Origin: Dermacentor variabilis
Lineage: Eukaryota; Arthropoda; Arachnida; Ixodida; Ixodidae
Direction of reading: 5' to 3'
Assembly: GCF_050947875.1 (NCBI RefSeq)
Contig: NC_134569.1
Coordinates: forward strand, 17,381,631 to 17,445,630
Length of the DNA stretch: 64,000 bases
Each line of letters begins with the position of its first letter. The first letter of the stretch is position 1. Position numbers and translations under genes: made by a program. This document shows, in pieces, positions 22,440 to 33,106 of this stretch. The notes beneath the pieces are model-generated. The model saw only the letters and a program-made list of their open reading frames with translations, did no database searches and was not told the DNA's origin.

Positions 22440-23290
22440 TATGAAGTGAGTGCTGTGCACACTGACAAGGAACCGGACACTGCTACAGCTGTCGAAAAAA
22501 TTACAGGAAGTGCTCGAAGAGCTAAAGTAATTGTTAATAATTCTGCCTCAAGTATGTGTGTAAAATCAGGAAGTCGCAGTGAATAAGACCAGGATAGCAA
22601 CTCGGAAAAAATGCCTACACCCACTTTCTCTTCACACATTAATGTATCCGTCGATATTACATTTTTAATTTTCAATTGCTCCAAATGATTATGTAATAGG
22701 CCACTTAAATATCTAGTTGGCAGGAGTTTAGCGTTAGAAGAAAAGATATTCTCCCATTCAGCCTTAATAGTATTTACGGGGTTTTTGGGGGCAACAATCT
22801 CGCGTATCTTAACTTTTAATGGTTCTAGTTGTGCTTGCACAAAAAAGAACCTGTGGAGTTTAAAGACGGGAACATGTTTCGTCAAAGAACGTAGATATTT
22901 CCTTAAATACAAACTATACGGTCGTCTCGATGAAGATTCGTAATTGTTTAAGTAGGTTCCATACTGTGACAATGCGGAATCTGCAAACAAGTGTGGGCAA
23001 TCGGGCCTTCTTTGTATAATACATAAATTTCAACACATTTTGCCAAACCAAGACAAATCCTCAGAGTTTCTCGCTCTAGAAGAACGAGGGCGTTAATCTT
23101 GTACGCTGGTCCACCAGAGAATAAACCACACCCAAATTCTAATATGCGTCGAACCTTCCTGTGCAAAATTATCTTCAAACTCCCTCTTCGTGACCTCACA
23201 TTTTCGATTTGGAGCTGTTCCAAATTTACCGTTTGGCGCTGTTCGGTTTGGTCACAGGAACAGGGCAGCTTAATTGCGCTGCATTCCACA
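22440..23290 (-). mobile_element. LINE fragment with RNase H-like C-terminus (I/R1-like group)
   Basis: Two overlapping minus-strand frames give LERETLRICLGLAKC (region after reverse transcriptase). Then comes VGVGIFSELLSWSYSLRL and ILEAELLTITLALR, matching the GxGxxS and E-x-x-A-I-x-x-A-L blocks of a LINE-type RNase H. The first catalytic aspartate, which normally precedes the glycine block, is not visible. At least one frame change near 22950 separates the parts. RNase H after reverse transcriptase is typical of I-group LINEs, so this is a different family from LINE A and B. Confidence 0.65.
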
Positions 23291-24119
23291 AAAATATTTG
23301 GCCATCATTCTTATTTATATATTCCAAGGATCTGCCTCAAGGCATTATGAGAAGAAGAAACGTCATTTAGAAGCGCACAGCTGTGCATCATGCAGAAACC
23401 TACAGCTTGTGGCTATCGATATCTTCTGCAGTTCTTCTCTTTTGCTTTTGTCACACTATACCTTGTAATTAATATTTCATATCAGCGATATTTTTCTTGT
23501 TGTTTTATTGTAATTTGTAACTCTCTCTCTCATTTATTTGTAAGCACAGAAGCGATGTTCTTCCAGCACCGCCTGCCAGAGTCCTTTGATAGTGATCCTT
23601 CACTGTTGGCATAGCGTCCATATATGGACCCAAACTCGGGACCAGAGATCGGTGTCAAAGTCTGCATGCAGGATCAAGAGGCAGACGTTAGGGCCACACA
23701 TAAACTCTCATCATCTGTCTAACGTGGATTGGAGTATCCTTAGGAAATGAGTCTGGCACTGAATTATTGGTCATGCACTGAACCCTAATATTACTCCCCC
23801 TCCTCTTTTCTGTTTGTCCTCTTCTTTCCCCTCCCCCTCTGCAACACCGCGGTCGAGCCGTCCACCGCCGAGAAGTTACCGTACACGTGGTTCTCCTCTC
23901 CCGATAATCACAATTCTTTTGTCTGTCAATTACGGTCCTCCTTTGATATTTCTCTCCGCGCGGCCGATCCCCGTTGTGTTACATCAGCTACAATGGCAGT
24001 AGCTCCGGAGGCTCTTGCGTCGATGTGGGCCGCCGCTCTGCGCAGCTCCTCAAGACACAAGAGTGGGCTGTCCAGCAAGCCCGAGAGGCGGCGACGAGGC
24101 AAGGCCTCGAAGTCCCCTC

Positions 24120-24192
24120 ATGGGAGACCTGAGCCCGGGTAATCAAATTTGCCGGATTCAGAATAAAGTTGTTTCCATCCATCCATCCCCCG
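24120..24192 (+). mobile_element. Retroelement 3' end with (CCAT)n tail
   Basis: TGAGCCCGGGTAATCAAATT, then TTCAGAATAAAGTTGTTT, then CCAT repeats. A polyadenylation signal directly followed by a short tandem repeat is the usual look of a non-LTR element 3' end. Upstream sequence to about 23620 may belong to it but has no recognisable domain. Confidence 0.45.
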
Positions 24193-24373
24193 TTGTGGGT
24201 ATGCGCCACGGACTCAACACCGAGTGCTCGGTTTCTTGTTTTCGTCGTCGGCGGAGCCGGGCGAGCCGGGCGCGGTCGCACGCGCAGTGTGTGCAGCAGG
24301 GCAGCCGGAGAGGTTCGATGCAATGCGTGGCTCCTCGCGTCGGGCCTCATCGTCCCCATGGTAGCCCCCGCAG

Positions 24374-24478
24374 AGCCCGCCTATGAACCTGGACGACAGG
24401 AACAGGCTGACCGAGTTTAGCCGCAACTTCAGCGAGTCGTCTATGTACGCCTCCTATGTGACGGCCTGGAATAGAGTG
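24374..24478 (+). CDS. Unknown gene, exon 1 (or internal exon)
   Basis: Either an acceptor at CCCCCGCAG (24373) or a start ATG at 24383. It ends AATAGAGTG before GTAAGC, a consensus donor. Peptide from the ATG: MNLDDRNRLTEFSRNFSESS followed by MYASYVTAWNRV. Confidence 0.5.
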
Positions 24479-25808
24479 GTAAGCCTATAGCACTCTGACG
24501 GCGAAATCACTGAGGTGTGCGTTGCAGGAGTTCCTAACGCGGATCGGAGCGTGCTTAGGGAAGGAACCCGCCACTTTGGTTGGCGGGATTTTGCGTCGCA
24601 CGCAGAGGATCGCAGAGGGAACGACCACAAAGAGTAAAATACGATGCACAGAGCGCTTTGTGTGTCATCTTGTCCTTATTTTTGTGTTCGTTCCCTGTGC
24701 GCTATACGATTCCCGATTATCATGAACCAAGTCTAAAGATCCGCTGACAATGCAATGGAGTCCAGGATTCGCCTTTCTGCGTGTGTCGAAAGTGCAGCAC
24801 GCGGACGTCCTTTATTATTATTATTATTTGGGGTTTTACGTGCCAAAACCACTTTCTGATTATGAGGCACGCCGTAGTGGAGGACTCCGGAAATTTTGAC
24901 CACCTGGGGTTCTTTAACGTGCACCTAAATCTAAGCACACGGGTGTTTTCGCATTTCGCCCCCATCGAAATGCGGCCGCCGTGGCGGACGTCTTTTGCTT
25001 TACGCCTTTATACGCTCTGCCGTCACAGCCCGCAATTGAAACCGCGACCTCGGGCTAAGCAGCACAACGGCACAGTGCCAGAGCAGCTGTAGTTTGGTCA
25101 GTATCAGTGGTGTAGCCAGAAATTTCGCTCGGAGGGGGGGGGGGGGGGGGCTCATGTTCCAGCTCGGCCTCCTCTTTACAAAATTTGTCGAGGGATCAAG
25201 TACATTAATAATGCTTCGTGAGCTTCGTGTTGTCGACAAATTCGACTTCGCCCTGCCATCTGCTAGCCGCCTGGTCAGCTCAGATGGTAGAGCGGCTGCG
25301 CCGGAAAGGCGGTGGTCCCGGGTTCGTGTCCCGGACCAGGACGAATTTTTCTTCAACTATGAGGCTTTTCTTTCTAGGTACCCGTATGGGTTTCCTTTGT
25401 AGCAATTGCTACGAATGGGTGGGTGTCTGATTTTCCCTTTATTCATTACATCTCTCCACCTTGCGGGTTTCCGCAGAACTACTACGTTAATAATGCCTGC
25501 ATTGCCATTGCTAAAGATGCTGCAAACGAATTTTTGAACGCTACGCACTGTCAAGACAAGTAAAATATGCATTTTTTAATAAAAGAATATACTAGCATGT
25601 CTCCAAAATTGTGCCCGAAATAACTGATATCAATGCTTCCATGTTTTCTGTCTATTTAATAAGTAAAGAAAGCATCACACGAACTTTAGAACTATATCAG
25701 TTTAAAGCCAGCCACTGATATGAAAAATGTAAAGGCCATGAAGTGAGCAAGTTGAGGACAAATATTTTAAAGAAACATTGTTAACCTCCCAGCCTTTCTC
25801 TCATTTGC

Positions 25809-25842
<34 letters not shown>

Positions 25843-28800
25843 CAAGAACCTTGTTTACATGCATTTATGTACATATGCAACGACCAGGGAAAAATCTCAA
25901 TGACGCTGTCCTTTGTTACAATATATGTTGCTCAGGAGTAGCTGTCGCGCATAGGTCGCGTATTTTGAGTAATTGCACCGAAATTATAGTCGCAACAGAG
26001 AACACATAAAAAGCAGGAGTTCTGCAAAATCTACGAGGGTGACTCAAATGAAAGTGAGCCAATGCGAATATATGACAAACGGGGTACTTTATTCAAAAGT
26101 AGTCTCCATGAGCATTTAGACATTTGCCCCACTAACTAACGATTCGCGTGATTCCCGTGTGATTAAACTCCCTGGGTTGCTGTTTCAAAAAGTCTGTAAC
26201 TGACTTTTTCACCGTCATCGTCCGACACCAATCTAATTCCCTGGAGCTGTTTCTTCACATGCTCCAAAATGTTGAAGTTGCAAGGCGACAGGTCTGAGCT
26301 GCATGGCGGATGTTGCAGCGTTTCCAACTTGAACTTTGCCAGTTTTGTATTAAGCACATCGCCGACGTGGGTACGAGCATTGTTGTGGAGCAAGAGGACC
26401 CCATTTTTCAATTTTCCACGTCGTTTGTTTTTATTGCGAAACGCAGTCGATTCAACGTTTCACAATATCGGACGCGATTGATAGTCTCTCCAGGTTTAGC
26501 GAATTCGATCAATAATGGCCCCTGACGATCGAAAAAAAAAAAAAGAGAGAGAGAGAACACCTTTCCGGCAGATATGACTGCCTTTGTTTCCTTGCGGTGG
26601 TGAATTCAAATGTTTCCACCGTAAGCTTTGTCGTCGTCTTTCAATCTCGTAGTAGCGGCACCATGATTCGTCCCCAATCACAATTGCAGACAAACAGTCG
26701 TCACCCTCATTGTGATACCGGACTAGATGAGTCAAGGCAGCGCCGAACCTCTCCGTCTTCTCGCGGTGGTTTAAAATCTTGGGCATCCATTGCGCACACA
26801 AGAGCCGATTACCGAGACGTTTATGAATTACGGTGTGACCCGAACCGTGACTGATGTTAATTCATACACCCTGCCAATTAATCGATGCTTATCCTCCGTT
26901 CTTATCTAATCAGCCTTTGAAATTGTGTTGGGGGTGATTGCACGGTGGCTTTGAGCCGGCCTTGGATCGTCTTTGCAACTTTCACGTCCTTCTTTGAACC
27001 GTTTCTTCCAACGCTTCACAGTGACCAATGAAATGCAATGCTCAACGTACACGGCAGCCATACCGCGACTAATTTCTTTTTGGGAAGCATCTTGAGCTGT
27101 CAAAAACCCCACGACACCACGCTGTTCAATTTTTGGAGTGTATTATGTCACGCAACCATGTTCAACCCATTGTATGAGAGCATTAAAGAACCTGTGTGTT
27201 ACTTTACTCACACAGTGCGTTACTCACACCTGTGTGTTACTCACACCTGTGTGTTACTTTAGTAAATGAGAGATGCCTCCGTGCTACGCGCGTGCTACGC
27301 GCACGCTTTCCACATAATGAACCGAACCATTATTGCACGGCGTGGGTTGGCTCACTTTCATTTGACTCGCCCTCATACATTAGAAAGGCGAAGATAGAAT
27401 GGAATATACAAATGCGAAGATACAGCTTCATAAAGGGCAAGAAAGTGTTACTGGAAACAAAGTTCACTGCACGTATACACAAAGCTTCGCTACAAGATAT
27501 CTAAATATACGCACAAGTCTTTAATAAATCTGCTAATTTAAAAGAAAGTCCCTGTATATAATGCGTCAAACAAGGCAAATAAACATGTTGCCCAACCACC
27601 AATTCACAGATCACAGCCCCCTCTCTCTCCACTCCCCCTCATGTATCGCGCGCGACAGGAGGCGGCGCGTTTACTCCTCACTTTTCTCCCTTGCGCTCAC
27701 AAGACTGAGCCACCACCGCGCGGGCGAATCTACCTTGCGATGACGGTGCAAACTGCACAACGCGCACCGCTGTTCGCGCCGACAGCGCTTGTTGTTTCGG
27801 CGATCTGTGCGATAAGACTCGCCGTAAACTGCAATATTCTAGCTTCATTTCTATTTTTCATTTTCTCCCTTTCAAATGTAAGAACCAGAACAGAAGCGAC
27901 ATTATCTCACTAGAGGGGGATCGCGCAGTGCGGCCAAACCGGACGTTCGCGCCTGTCAATGGTGATGACTGGACGGCGCGCACTATATCTTCACTTATGC
28001 TTGGTCCACGCGCTCCGCTGTTCAACTTTCATTTGACGCCGATAGTACAGCATGCGGCGCGCGGTCACGATGTTATCTCGCTTGGATTTTATAAGGAACA
28101 TGAGGGTGATGGCGACGGCAGGAATGCGCCTGCAGTGTCCATATAACTTTATCGCAATAATATAATAAAAGTATCCGGCAGATTAAGCGTCCCGTGGCCC
28201 ATTACTTTACGCAAAAGAAGTAACAAAATCGAACTTTCACCATGGGAGAAGTTGCTGCACCGCAGCAATGTCTTCTGTTGTGGGGCGAAGGCACGGAAAT
28301 GAAAAAGAAACGCAAGGAAAGCATGTTGGCCACAATGGAATGCCTACTCCGGGCACCTAATGTGGCTAGCGAAGGAATATCGAAGAAAACGTGAGACGCT
28401 TGGTCCACAGACAACCATGCGCAAACTGCTCGGTATCCTAGCTACATCATCGAGACAAGACTTTTCGGAAAGGTCGAGCTCACGCGAACGCGTTGCAAGT
28501 CCCCGCAGTGATGGCGGCGATCGAAAATGCATTGTTTCTTTTTCTCGTCTGCTGGCCACAAAGCGTCCAAAACTCTGACAGGCGATAATCCACTCGGCCA
28601 GAGAAAAACGAACGCGCATCGAAGTGCGCCGCGCTGTGGTCGAGGCAACACAAGAAAAACGCATGCGCTCTGGCTGGTTCCGGCAGCCCGCGGGTAGCGA
28701 AAAAAAAAAAAAAAAAAGAAAGATGAAGAGGCTCAATATGTTCTCGCGTGTAAAAGTCAACGTATAAAAATAAATAAGAACGTAGTTACCTTTTCTGGTT

Positions 28801-29525
28801 TTAGTATCTCGATATGAATGCTTCGGCGCAGGTGAAAAAGAATGCTGATATTCTTTTCTTTGACATGACGGCACAAATGAACCACCACAACGCTTCGGCT
28901 CATCGGACCTTCCTGTGTGCTTTGTCAACTTGTCTGATAGTGTATTGATTTGGCTTGTCTCGTTGTATGGTCCGATGTACGAATTTAGAAAAGTCAGTGC
29001 ACATTTGGCGTCAAATGGTTATGACAACATTAAGCTCGCAAAGTTCTGAAATTGAAAGCACGACTTTAGAAATGTCAGTGCACCTTTCGCATCAAAAGCT
29101 TATGAGAACTTTATACCCATAACGTCTCACAACTGAAATCCATGCGCTCCGTAGATTCCGCGGCCTCCGCGATAGCGCGATGAGCCCGCTCGCCATCAAA
29201 ACGCCCTTGAAACTGCTCGGATGGGGCTCCTTGCTTTACGATGTGCGACTCCTGGCGCATGGGCGTTGCCGCGAAATCCAGCCCGATTTCGCAATGTTCG
29301 CGCTGAAATGTCTTTTAAAGGACATTCAAAAGGACGTTCTAGACAAAATGCAGCATGATTTCGTGCGCCGGGGTTTGTTCTGGTCAGCGGCACATGACAG
29401 CACGAAAAAAGATTCTGGGGGGAGGCTGAAACCCCACAAGCCCTGGCTACGCCCCTGGTAAGTATATATACACATCTTCCAAAAGGTTCGTCGTCTCTTT
29501 CCTGCACACACACACACACACACAC

Positions 29526-29568
<43 letters not shown>

Positions 29569-32045
29569 CGCCAGCTGAAAGCCACACAAATCAGTATACG
29601 ACTGCTTGTTAACAATATTAAGCTGGTCGAGTTGATAGCTGTTCATGGTTGCAGAGGATATGCGCTAAACTGACACGTCGTCATATTGTCTCTTTCGTTC
29701 GTCTCGTGTCAGTTTAGCGCTACATCTGCAACCATGTACTGTTTGTGCACGAATTTGTTAGGCAAAAAGGATCGCTTCCGGAGTTATAATGCTATACGTG
29801 CAGATATGCGTACGAACGACGCCCATTTGTGCTTATATGTGAAATGAAGGCGTGTACGCTTTTTGTGCGCGCGGCGGGTGTGCGCTCAGTACATACGTCC
29901 TGCGCTACTGCTGCAGGTCTTGTGCTACGAGGGCTCCGCGTCGGCCCCGCAAGGCAAAAACTGGGGCATGGACAGGCTGACAGCGATCCGCAACTTCTTC
30001 CGCCGCTGGTTCTGCCGGAACAAGGAGGTCGCCGCCGCGGCCGGACACAATGCGGACCACGCCGAGTCTGCTGCTGGTGGCGCCGCCAGCCACGTGAGTG
30101 TTGTGACGTCACACATCCAGCACCTGCAGAGACGTATGCTCCCATATACAGGGATACTATATACTTCTGCAGCTAACTAGATCGCCAATTACGTCAAAAT
30201 TTTGCATGGATTGCTACAGCGCTGTTGATTCTTTCATCGCGGCACGCGCGATTAAAATCAACGCTACAAATAAATTGTTTTTGACACGTTGCTGGTGAGT
30301 GACGATCAACCCCGTTCGTATACAGAGCGGTCGACGCTATGTAATGAGTACAGGCTCCAACTTCTAGAGAGGCGGGACTTATTGAAAGATAATTCCACTT
30401 TCGCCTGTGGCTTCGCGATGCTCGCCGTGCGTGTGCCTCCTCCATGTTTGCCAACGGCAGTCGAGTGCCTCAATGTTTTCATCGCCTGCCTCTCCGTACG
30501 GAGCGGCGGTCGAGGAAGACACGAGACGCTCTAAACTGCAGTTACATAGTGCGCCGCCTAGCAACATATATAGTCTGAGAACATTACTGGGTCGAGTAGA
30601 AACATGTTGCATGCAGAAATGACCATCGAGCGTGTGGTCACACTAATCTTTCTTCCAATAATTTTCCACACGAGATTGATTGCAGAGCGCATACCTGTAT
30701 GATGACTGCAGTAAGCGAGGGAACTCGGCCCTACTACTTGAGCGATTGAGCGAAAGCTTTAGACGGCTCATGGGACAAAAAATCCGATGTCCAGCGTTAT
30801 GGCACCAAAATTCATAGGGAGTCGAACACCCTACTTGTAGTGTCTGTTAAGACGAATTTAATTAAGGCCACCTACGATCTCTAGGGGGGGGGGGGGGGTT
30901 CGAACCCACGACCTTTGGTGGAACCGTAATTCGATGGCACCGACATTGATGGTGCCACAATTGTTAGTCGAACCCATGCCCATCGGTGGGAGTTGAATCC
31001 ACGACCTTTGGTGTTAAGGCACTCGAACCCACGAACTTTGGTGGAAGTCGAAGCCATGACCGTTGGTTTTAATTAAACCGAAGTTAATTAAGACAGTTAA
31101 TTAATATAGTGTTAATTGAGGCACGCGAACCCACGACCTTTGGTGGGAGTCAACAATAAGAAGTAACAACGCATTCGAATAAGAATGTCAAGTAATTTAA
31201 TGAATGTCTCGTGAGCGCACCGGCTTTCACCTATCCTCTTTAGCGTATGCTAAAGTGACTCGTTTTTTTTTAATTATTATTATGATGAGGGAGCAGGCCC
31301 CAGAAATAATAAACGCAACGTGCCCAGAACGGAAACGACCTTAATTGTTTTGATGGTGATGACACATTAGACAGAGATCGGCGTGAGTTTCAGCTTGCGA
31401 CTACACACCATACAGTGAACAGCTGTTACGTCGTAGCAGCAGTGATGATGACTATAAACGTTTGCAGCGATATATGTATGGTTTTCTGTTTAATATGCTT
31501 TCCGCACTACCGGGAGGAACTTAACTGGCGGAAATACAGCGAATTGCATTATGGAAGAGCAAGGTGACACGCACTGCCTCTCTGGCACCGCGACGTGCGT
31601 GTTTGTTGACATCTGGCGGCGTGTCCGAACGGCATGACGTGGTGCGGGACATTGCACTAGTGGCACTAGTTAGTCAAATGGAATGGGTGAGCGGTGCAGG
31701 TATCTAGTACACATCTAGTGCAGATGAACTGGATATACGGCGTCAAGGACAATGTATGCACCGAGTGCGTCATTAACAGCTGTTCACTGTAATAGCTACA
31801 GCGCCTACAGCGTGCGTGGTGCTAGTCTTTGCGTCTACCTTATGATTTTGAGGAATATAATTGTAGGCCGCTATTTATTCATTTATTTAATTTTATTATT
31901 ATTATTTCAGGTAAACACGGTTACCAAACATGACGAGCAGCTGGGAGATCACAAGGATCCCAACGACGACTTCCAGAACCAAGTTGCAAGGCCAGCGCAA
32001 CTGAAGAGTCCCTTCACGCACAGTCTAAAATGTGGACATTTCTAG
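24374..32045 (+). CDS. Unrecognised short protein, three exons
   Basis: Exons 24374-24478 (or from ATG 24383), 29917-30093 and 31911-32045 are all phase 0, bounded by good GT-AG signals, and join without a stop until TAG at 32043-32045. From ATG 24383 the product is 135 residues: MNLDDRNRLTEFSRNFSESS, then ASYVTAWNRV, VLCYEGSASAPQGKNWGMDR, FFRRWFCRNKEV, an Ala/Gly-rich linker, and a polar tail ending KSPFTHSLKCGHF. An in-frame stop at 24362 means the frame begins at this ATG or is entered at the acceptor near 24373. I see no signal peptide or full membrane segment; FFRRWFCRNK is basic-aromatic. It may instead be the cytoplasmic C-terminus of a larger protein with exons further left. A large transposon fills intron 1. 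I do not recognise the family. Confidence 0.55.
24806..25085 (-). mobile_element. tRNA-headed SINE of tick type, minus orientation
   Basis: Sense strand is minus. A tRNA-like head lies at about 25085-25030 (GAGGTCGCGGTTTCAATTGC as B-box region), then a body with CGAAATGCGAAAACACCCGT, CACGTTAAAGAACCCCAGGT and GGCACGTAAAACCCC, ending at a TTATTATTATT tract (tail, 24810-24826). A diverged piece of the same body lies at 46105-46215. I recognise the body as a frequent ixodid SINE; relation to the described family Ruka cannot be checked here. Confidence 0.72.
25263..25500 (+). mobile_element. tRNA-derived SINE, plus orientation
   Basis: A tRNA-like head at 25263-25345 contains TGGTCAGCTCAGATGGTAG (D-arm with A-box) and GGGTTCGTGTCCCGG (T-arm with B-box, one change from GGTTCGANTCC). 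A body follows: CAATTGCTACGAATGGGTGG and CTTGCGGGTTTCCGCAG. The body is unlike that of the SINE at 24806-25085, so this is a separate family. Confidence 0.7.
25811..25839. repeat. (CT)n microsatellite
   Basis: An uninterrupted CT dinucleotide run of about 29 bp. Confidence 0.9.
26034..27375 (-). mobile_element. mariner-family DNA transposon, about 1.34 kb, inactive
   Basis: Terminal inverted repeats of about 28 bp (GAGGGTGACTCAAATGAAAG from 26035; reverse complement TTTCATTTGACTCGCCCTCA ending 27375) are flanked by TA on both sides, the mariner target duplication. Its length is typical of the family. The interior encodes a broken transposase on the minus strand. The element lies inside the larger hAT-like element, so it inserted later. 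Confidence 0.85.
26163..27150 (-). pseudogene. mariner transposase remnant
   Basis: Minus-strand pieces in order: VTVKRWKKRFKEGRES and CKDDPRPAQSHRA (helix-turn-helix and the linker before the catalytic domain), IGDESWCRYYEIE (first catalytic Asp block), LLLHNNARTHVGD, and CSSDLSPCNFNILEH. Family knowledge: mariner uses a D,D34D triad, second Asp in HDNA, third in SDYH. Here both are Asn (HNNA and CNFN) with the 34-residue spacing kept. The frame is also broken at least twice, with an extra A-rich and GA-rich stretch near 26530-26555. Confidence 0.82.
28980..29145. repeat. Two-copy tandem repeat, about 82 bp unit
   Basis: TTTAGAAAAGTCAGTGCACA (28984) is followed about 82 bp later by TTTAGAAATGTCAGTGCACC (29065). 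Similarity continues through CATCAAAAGCTTATGA-type sequence in both units. Diverged by many substitutions, so an old duplication. Confidence 0.6.
29504..29566. repeat. (CA)n-(TA)n compound microsatellite
   Basis: CACACA at 29505-29524, then TATATA to about 29566, directly right of the hAT-like element. Confidence 0.9.
29644..29736. repeat. Hairpin element with GCGCTAAACTGACACG stem
   Basis: CATGGTTGCAGAGGATATGC followed by GCTAAACTGACACG (29644-29677) is matched in inverse by 29705-29736, leaving a 27-base loop. The stem is about 32 bp with a small bulge. Confidence 0.75.
29917..30093 (+). CDS. Unknown gene, exon 2 (59 codons)
   Basis: Acceptor CTGCTGCAG, donor CAC|GTGAGT. The exon is fully open, with strong third-position G/C bias. 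It reads VLCYEGSASAPQGKNWGMDR, then NFFRRWFCRNKEVAAAAG, and ends in an Ala/Gly-rich stretch. Confidence 0.55.
30799..31265. repeat. B-box / tRNA T-arm-like repeat array, copy 3 (largest)
   Basis: About seven units of the type GTCGAACCCACGACCTTTGG occur near 30830, 30899, 30965, 30992, 31023, 31047 and 31127, several with the matching GGTGGGAG on one side. On the minus strand each resembles a tRNA T-arm with a B-box. Spacers carry TTAATTAAG. The array ends in the family flank (CAAGTAATTTAATGAATGTC, then GTGAGCGCACCGGCTTTCAC). A G run lies at 30883-30896. Confidence 0.62.
31911..32045 (+). CDS. Unknown gene, terminal exon
   Basis: Acceptor TTATTATTTCAG; 44 codons plus TAG. The sequence is polar: VNTVTKHDEQLGDHKDPNDD and LKSPFTHSLKCGHF. 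AATAAA is present near 32179 (TCTAATAAAATCG), which would give a short 3' untranslated region. Confidence 0.5.
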   Translation, partial: VNTVTKHDEQLGDHKDPNDDFQNQVARPAQLKSPFTHSLKCGHF

Positions 32046-32321
32046 TTTCAGTCGGCACTGCTTTCGCAGCCACCTTTGATCTGTCTCGCGCTATGTCGCG
32101 CGTTGTGCTGCCGACGGGACAGAAGTCAAAACTGCCGCCTCTGTGACTACTTACAGTCGTCTGTAGATGGCGCGGCATGTCTAATAAAATCGCCGCCTCG
32201 ATTTGTAGTATGCGCTCGTGTTTATCTCATTAAATTTTTCTGGTAAAATTGCATTTTATTTTACTGTTAAAAGTCGGTTGACGTGTAACTCTCCTCCTTC
32301 GCTTCCTTTATATACAGGGTG

Positions 32322-32861
32322 CTGAATATTTCGCTGCGCGTGTTCGAAAAAAGTTTTGCGCTCACCGCTGCACTGTTCTTGCTCAAGTCTTGCAGAAAGA
32401 TCGCATTTTGGCGTCTGCTTCGTCTAGTGCAACACTTGGCCCAGTTAACTGCCAGGTTTTTAAGAAGCAAGTGCAAATTTCCCTGCGCTTGTGGGGATGC
32501 GACCTGCTGCCGCGACGGCGTAAGCTTTTTCACCGCCTGCCGTGGGCTGCAGAGAACAGCGTTTCAGGGTGAGTCGCCTGTTCAAGGAGCGGACAACACG
32601 CGGCAGACTGAAACGCTTCTTTCTGCAGCTGACGGCAGGCGGTGAAATAAGTTCACGCTTGCTCCGTCGCGGCTGCAGCTCGCATCCCCATAAACGCAAT
32701 GCATTTTGCACTTTTTTGTTAAAAACCAGGCAGCCACCTGTGCCAAGTGTGATACTAACGAACTAGACGCCAAAATACGATCTTTCTGCAAAATTTGAGC
32801 AAGCTTAGCGTAGCGGTGAGCGCAAAATCTTTTTTTCGAACACGTGCAGCGAAATATTCAG
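32322..32861. repeat. Long palindrome, two 250-bp inverted arms
   Basis: The left arm 32322-32567 (CTGAATATTTCGCTGCGCGT to GCGTTTCAG) is repeated in inverse at 32608-32861, with scattered substitutions and small indels and a 40-bp spacer. Open frames inside are mirror images of each other. It lies between the unknown gene's stop and RMI1. It is probably a foldback transposable element. Confidence 0.82.
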
Positions 32862-32865
32862 AACC

Positions 32866-32920
32866 CGCACTTTTGTTATTTTCGTGTATATATATATATA
32901 CGAAACTAACAAAAGTGCGA
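32866..32920. repeat. Hairpin with (TA)n loop
   Basis: CGCACTTTTGTTATTTTCGT pairs with ACGAAACTAACAAAAGTGCG around TATATATATA. It abuts the outer end of the right arm of the long palindrome, so it may be part of that element. Confidence 0.7.
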
Positions 32921-33082
32921 GTATACAGTAGGTCTGGTTTTCTATTCGCGAACCGCTCGTACGAAATGTTATTGATGCTTCGATATCAAGTACTGAGGGT
33001 GCTTTTTATGAGTTGATTGCTGAAAACTTTAGGCAGAGTTTGGAATAGAAAGCAACGACAGGGTAACACACGTCGGCGATCT

Positions 33083-33090
33083 GGCGGGAA
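33083..33090 (+). promoter_or_regulatory. E2F-like site GGCGGGAA upstream of RMI1
   Basis: GGCGGGAA (TTCCCGCC on the other strand) lies 17 bp before the preferred RMI1 start. E2F control fits a replication and repair gene. Motif only. Confidence 0.4.
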
Positions 33091-33106
33091 TTGTGAAGAG
33101 TACATC

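Larger units (their letters stand above)
25105..29457. mobile_element. hAT-like transposon, about 4.35 kb, with nested insertions
   Basis: The left end is CAGTGGTGTAGCCAG (25105-25119) and the right end is CTGGCTACGCCCCTG (29443-29457). These are inverted repeats with two mismatches in 15. Flanking octamers are GTCAGTAT (25097-25104) and GTAAGTAT (29458-29465), 7 of 8 identical. Eight-base duplications and CAG...CTG ends are the hAT signature. Both ends run into G-rich or C-rich tracts. No transposase of its own is visible; the interior holds a SINE (25263-25500), a mariner (26034-27375) and GC-rich sequence. It sits in intron 1 of the unrecognised gene. Alternative: two solo repeats of one family in opposite orientation with a chance flank match. 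Confidence 0.55.

Noticed and set aside
22057..22586. Long repetitive frames (YIHT and MYVC repeats) on both strands
   Set aside because: They are translations of the TGTA/TGCA microsatellite, open only because the tetranucleotide contains no stop in those frames.
24806..25345. tRNA genes
   Set aside because: The A-box and B-box stretches here lead SINE bodies, and the acceptor stems are poor, so they are SINE heads rather than functional tRNAs.
30799..31265. CRISPR-like array because of regularly recurring GAACCCACGACC units
   Set aside because: Units are degenerate, spacing is irregular, and the genome is animal. The T-arm/B-box reading explains the motif better.
33017..33106. Upstream RMI1 start codon adding 30 residues
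   Set aside because: The added peptide (MLKTLGRVWNRKQRQ) has no counterpart in RMI1 relatives, and an E2F-like promoter site lies within it.
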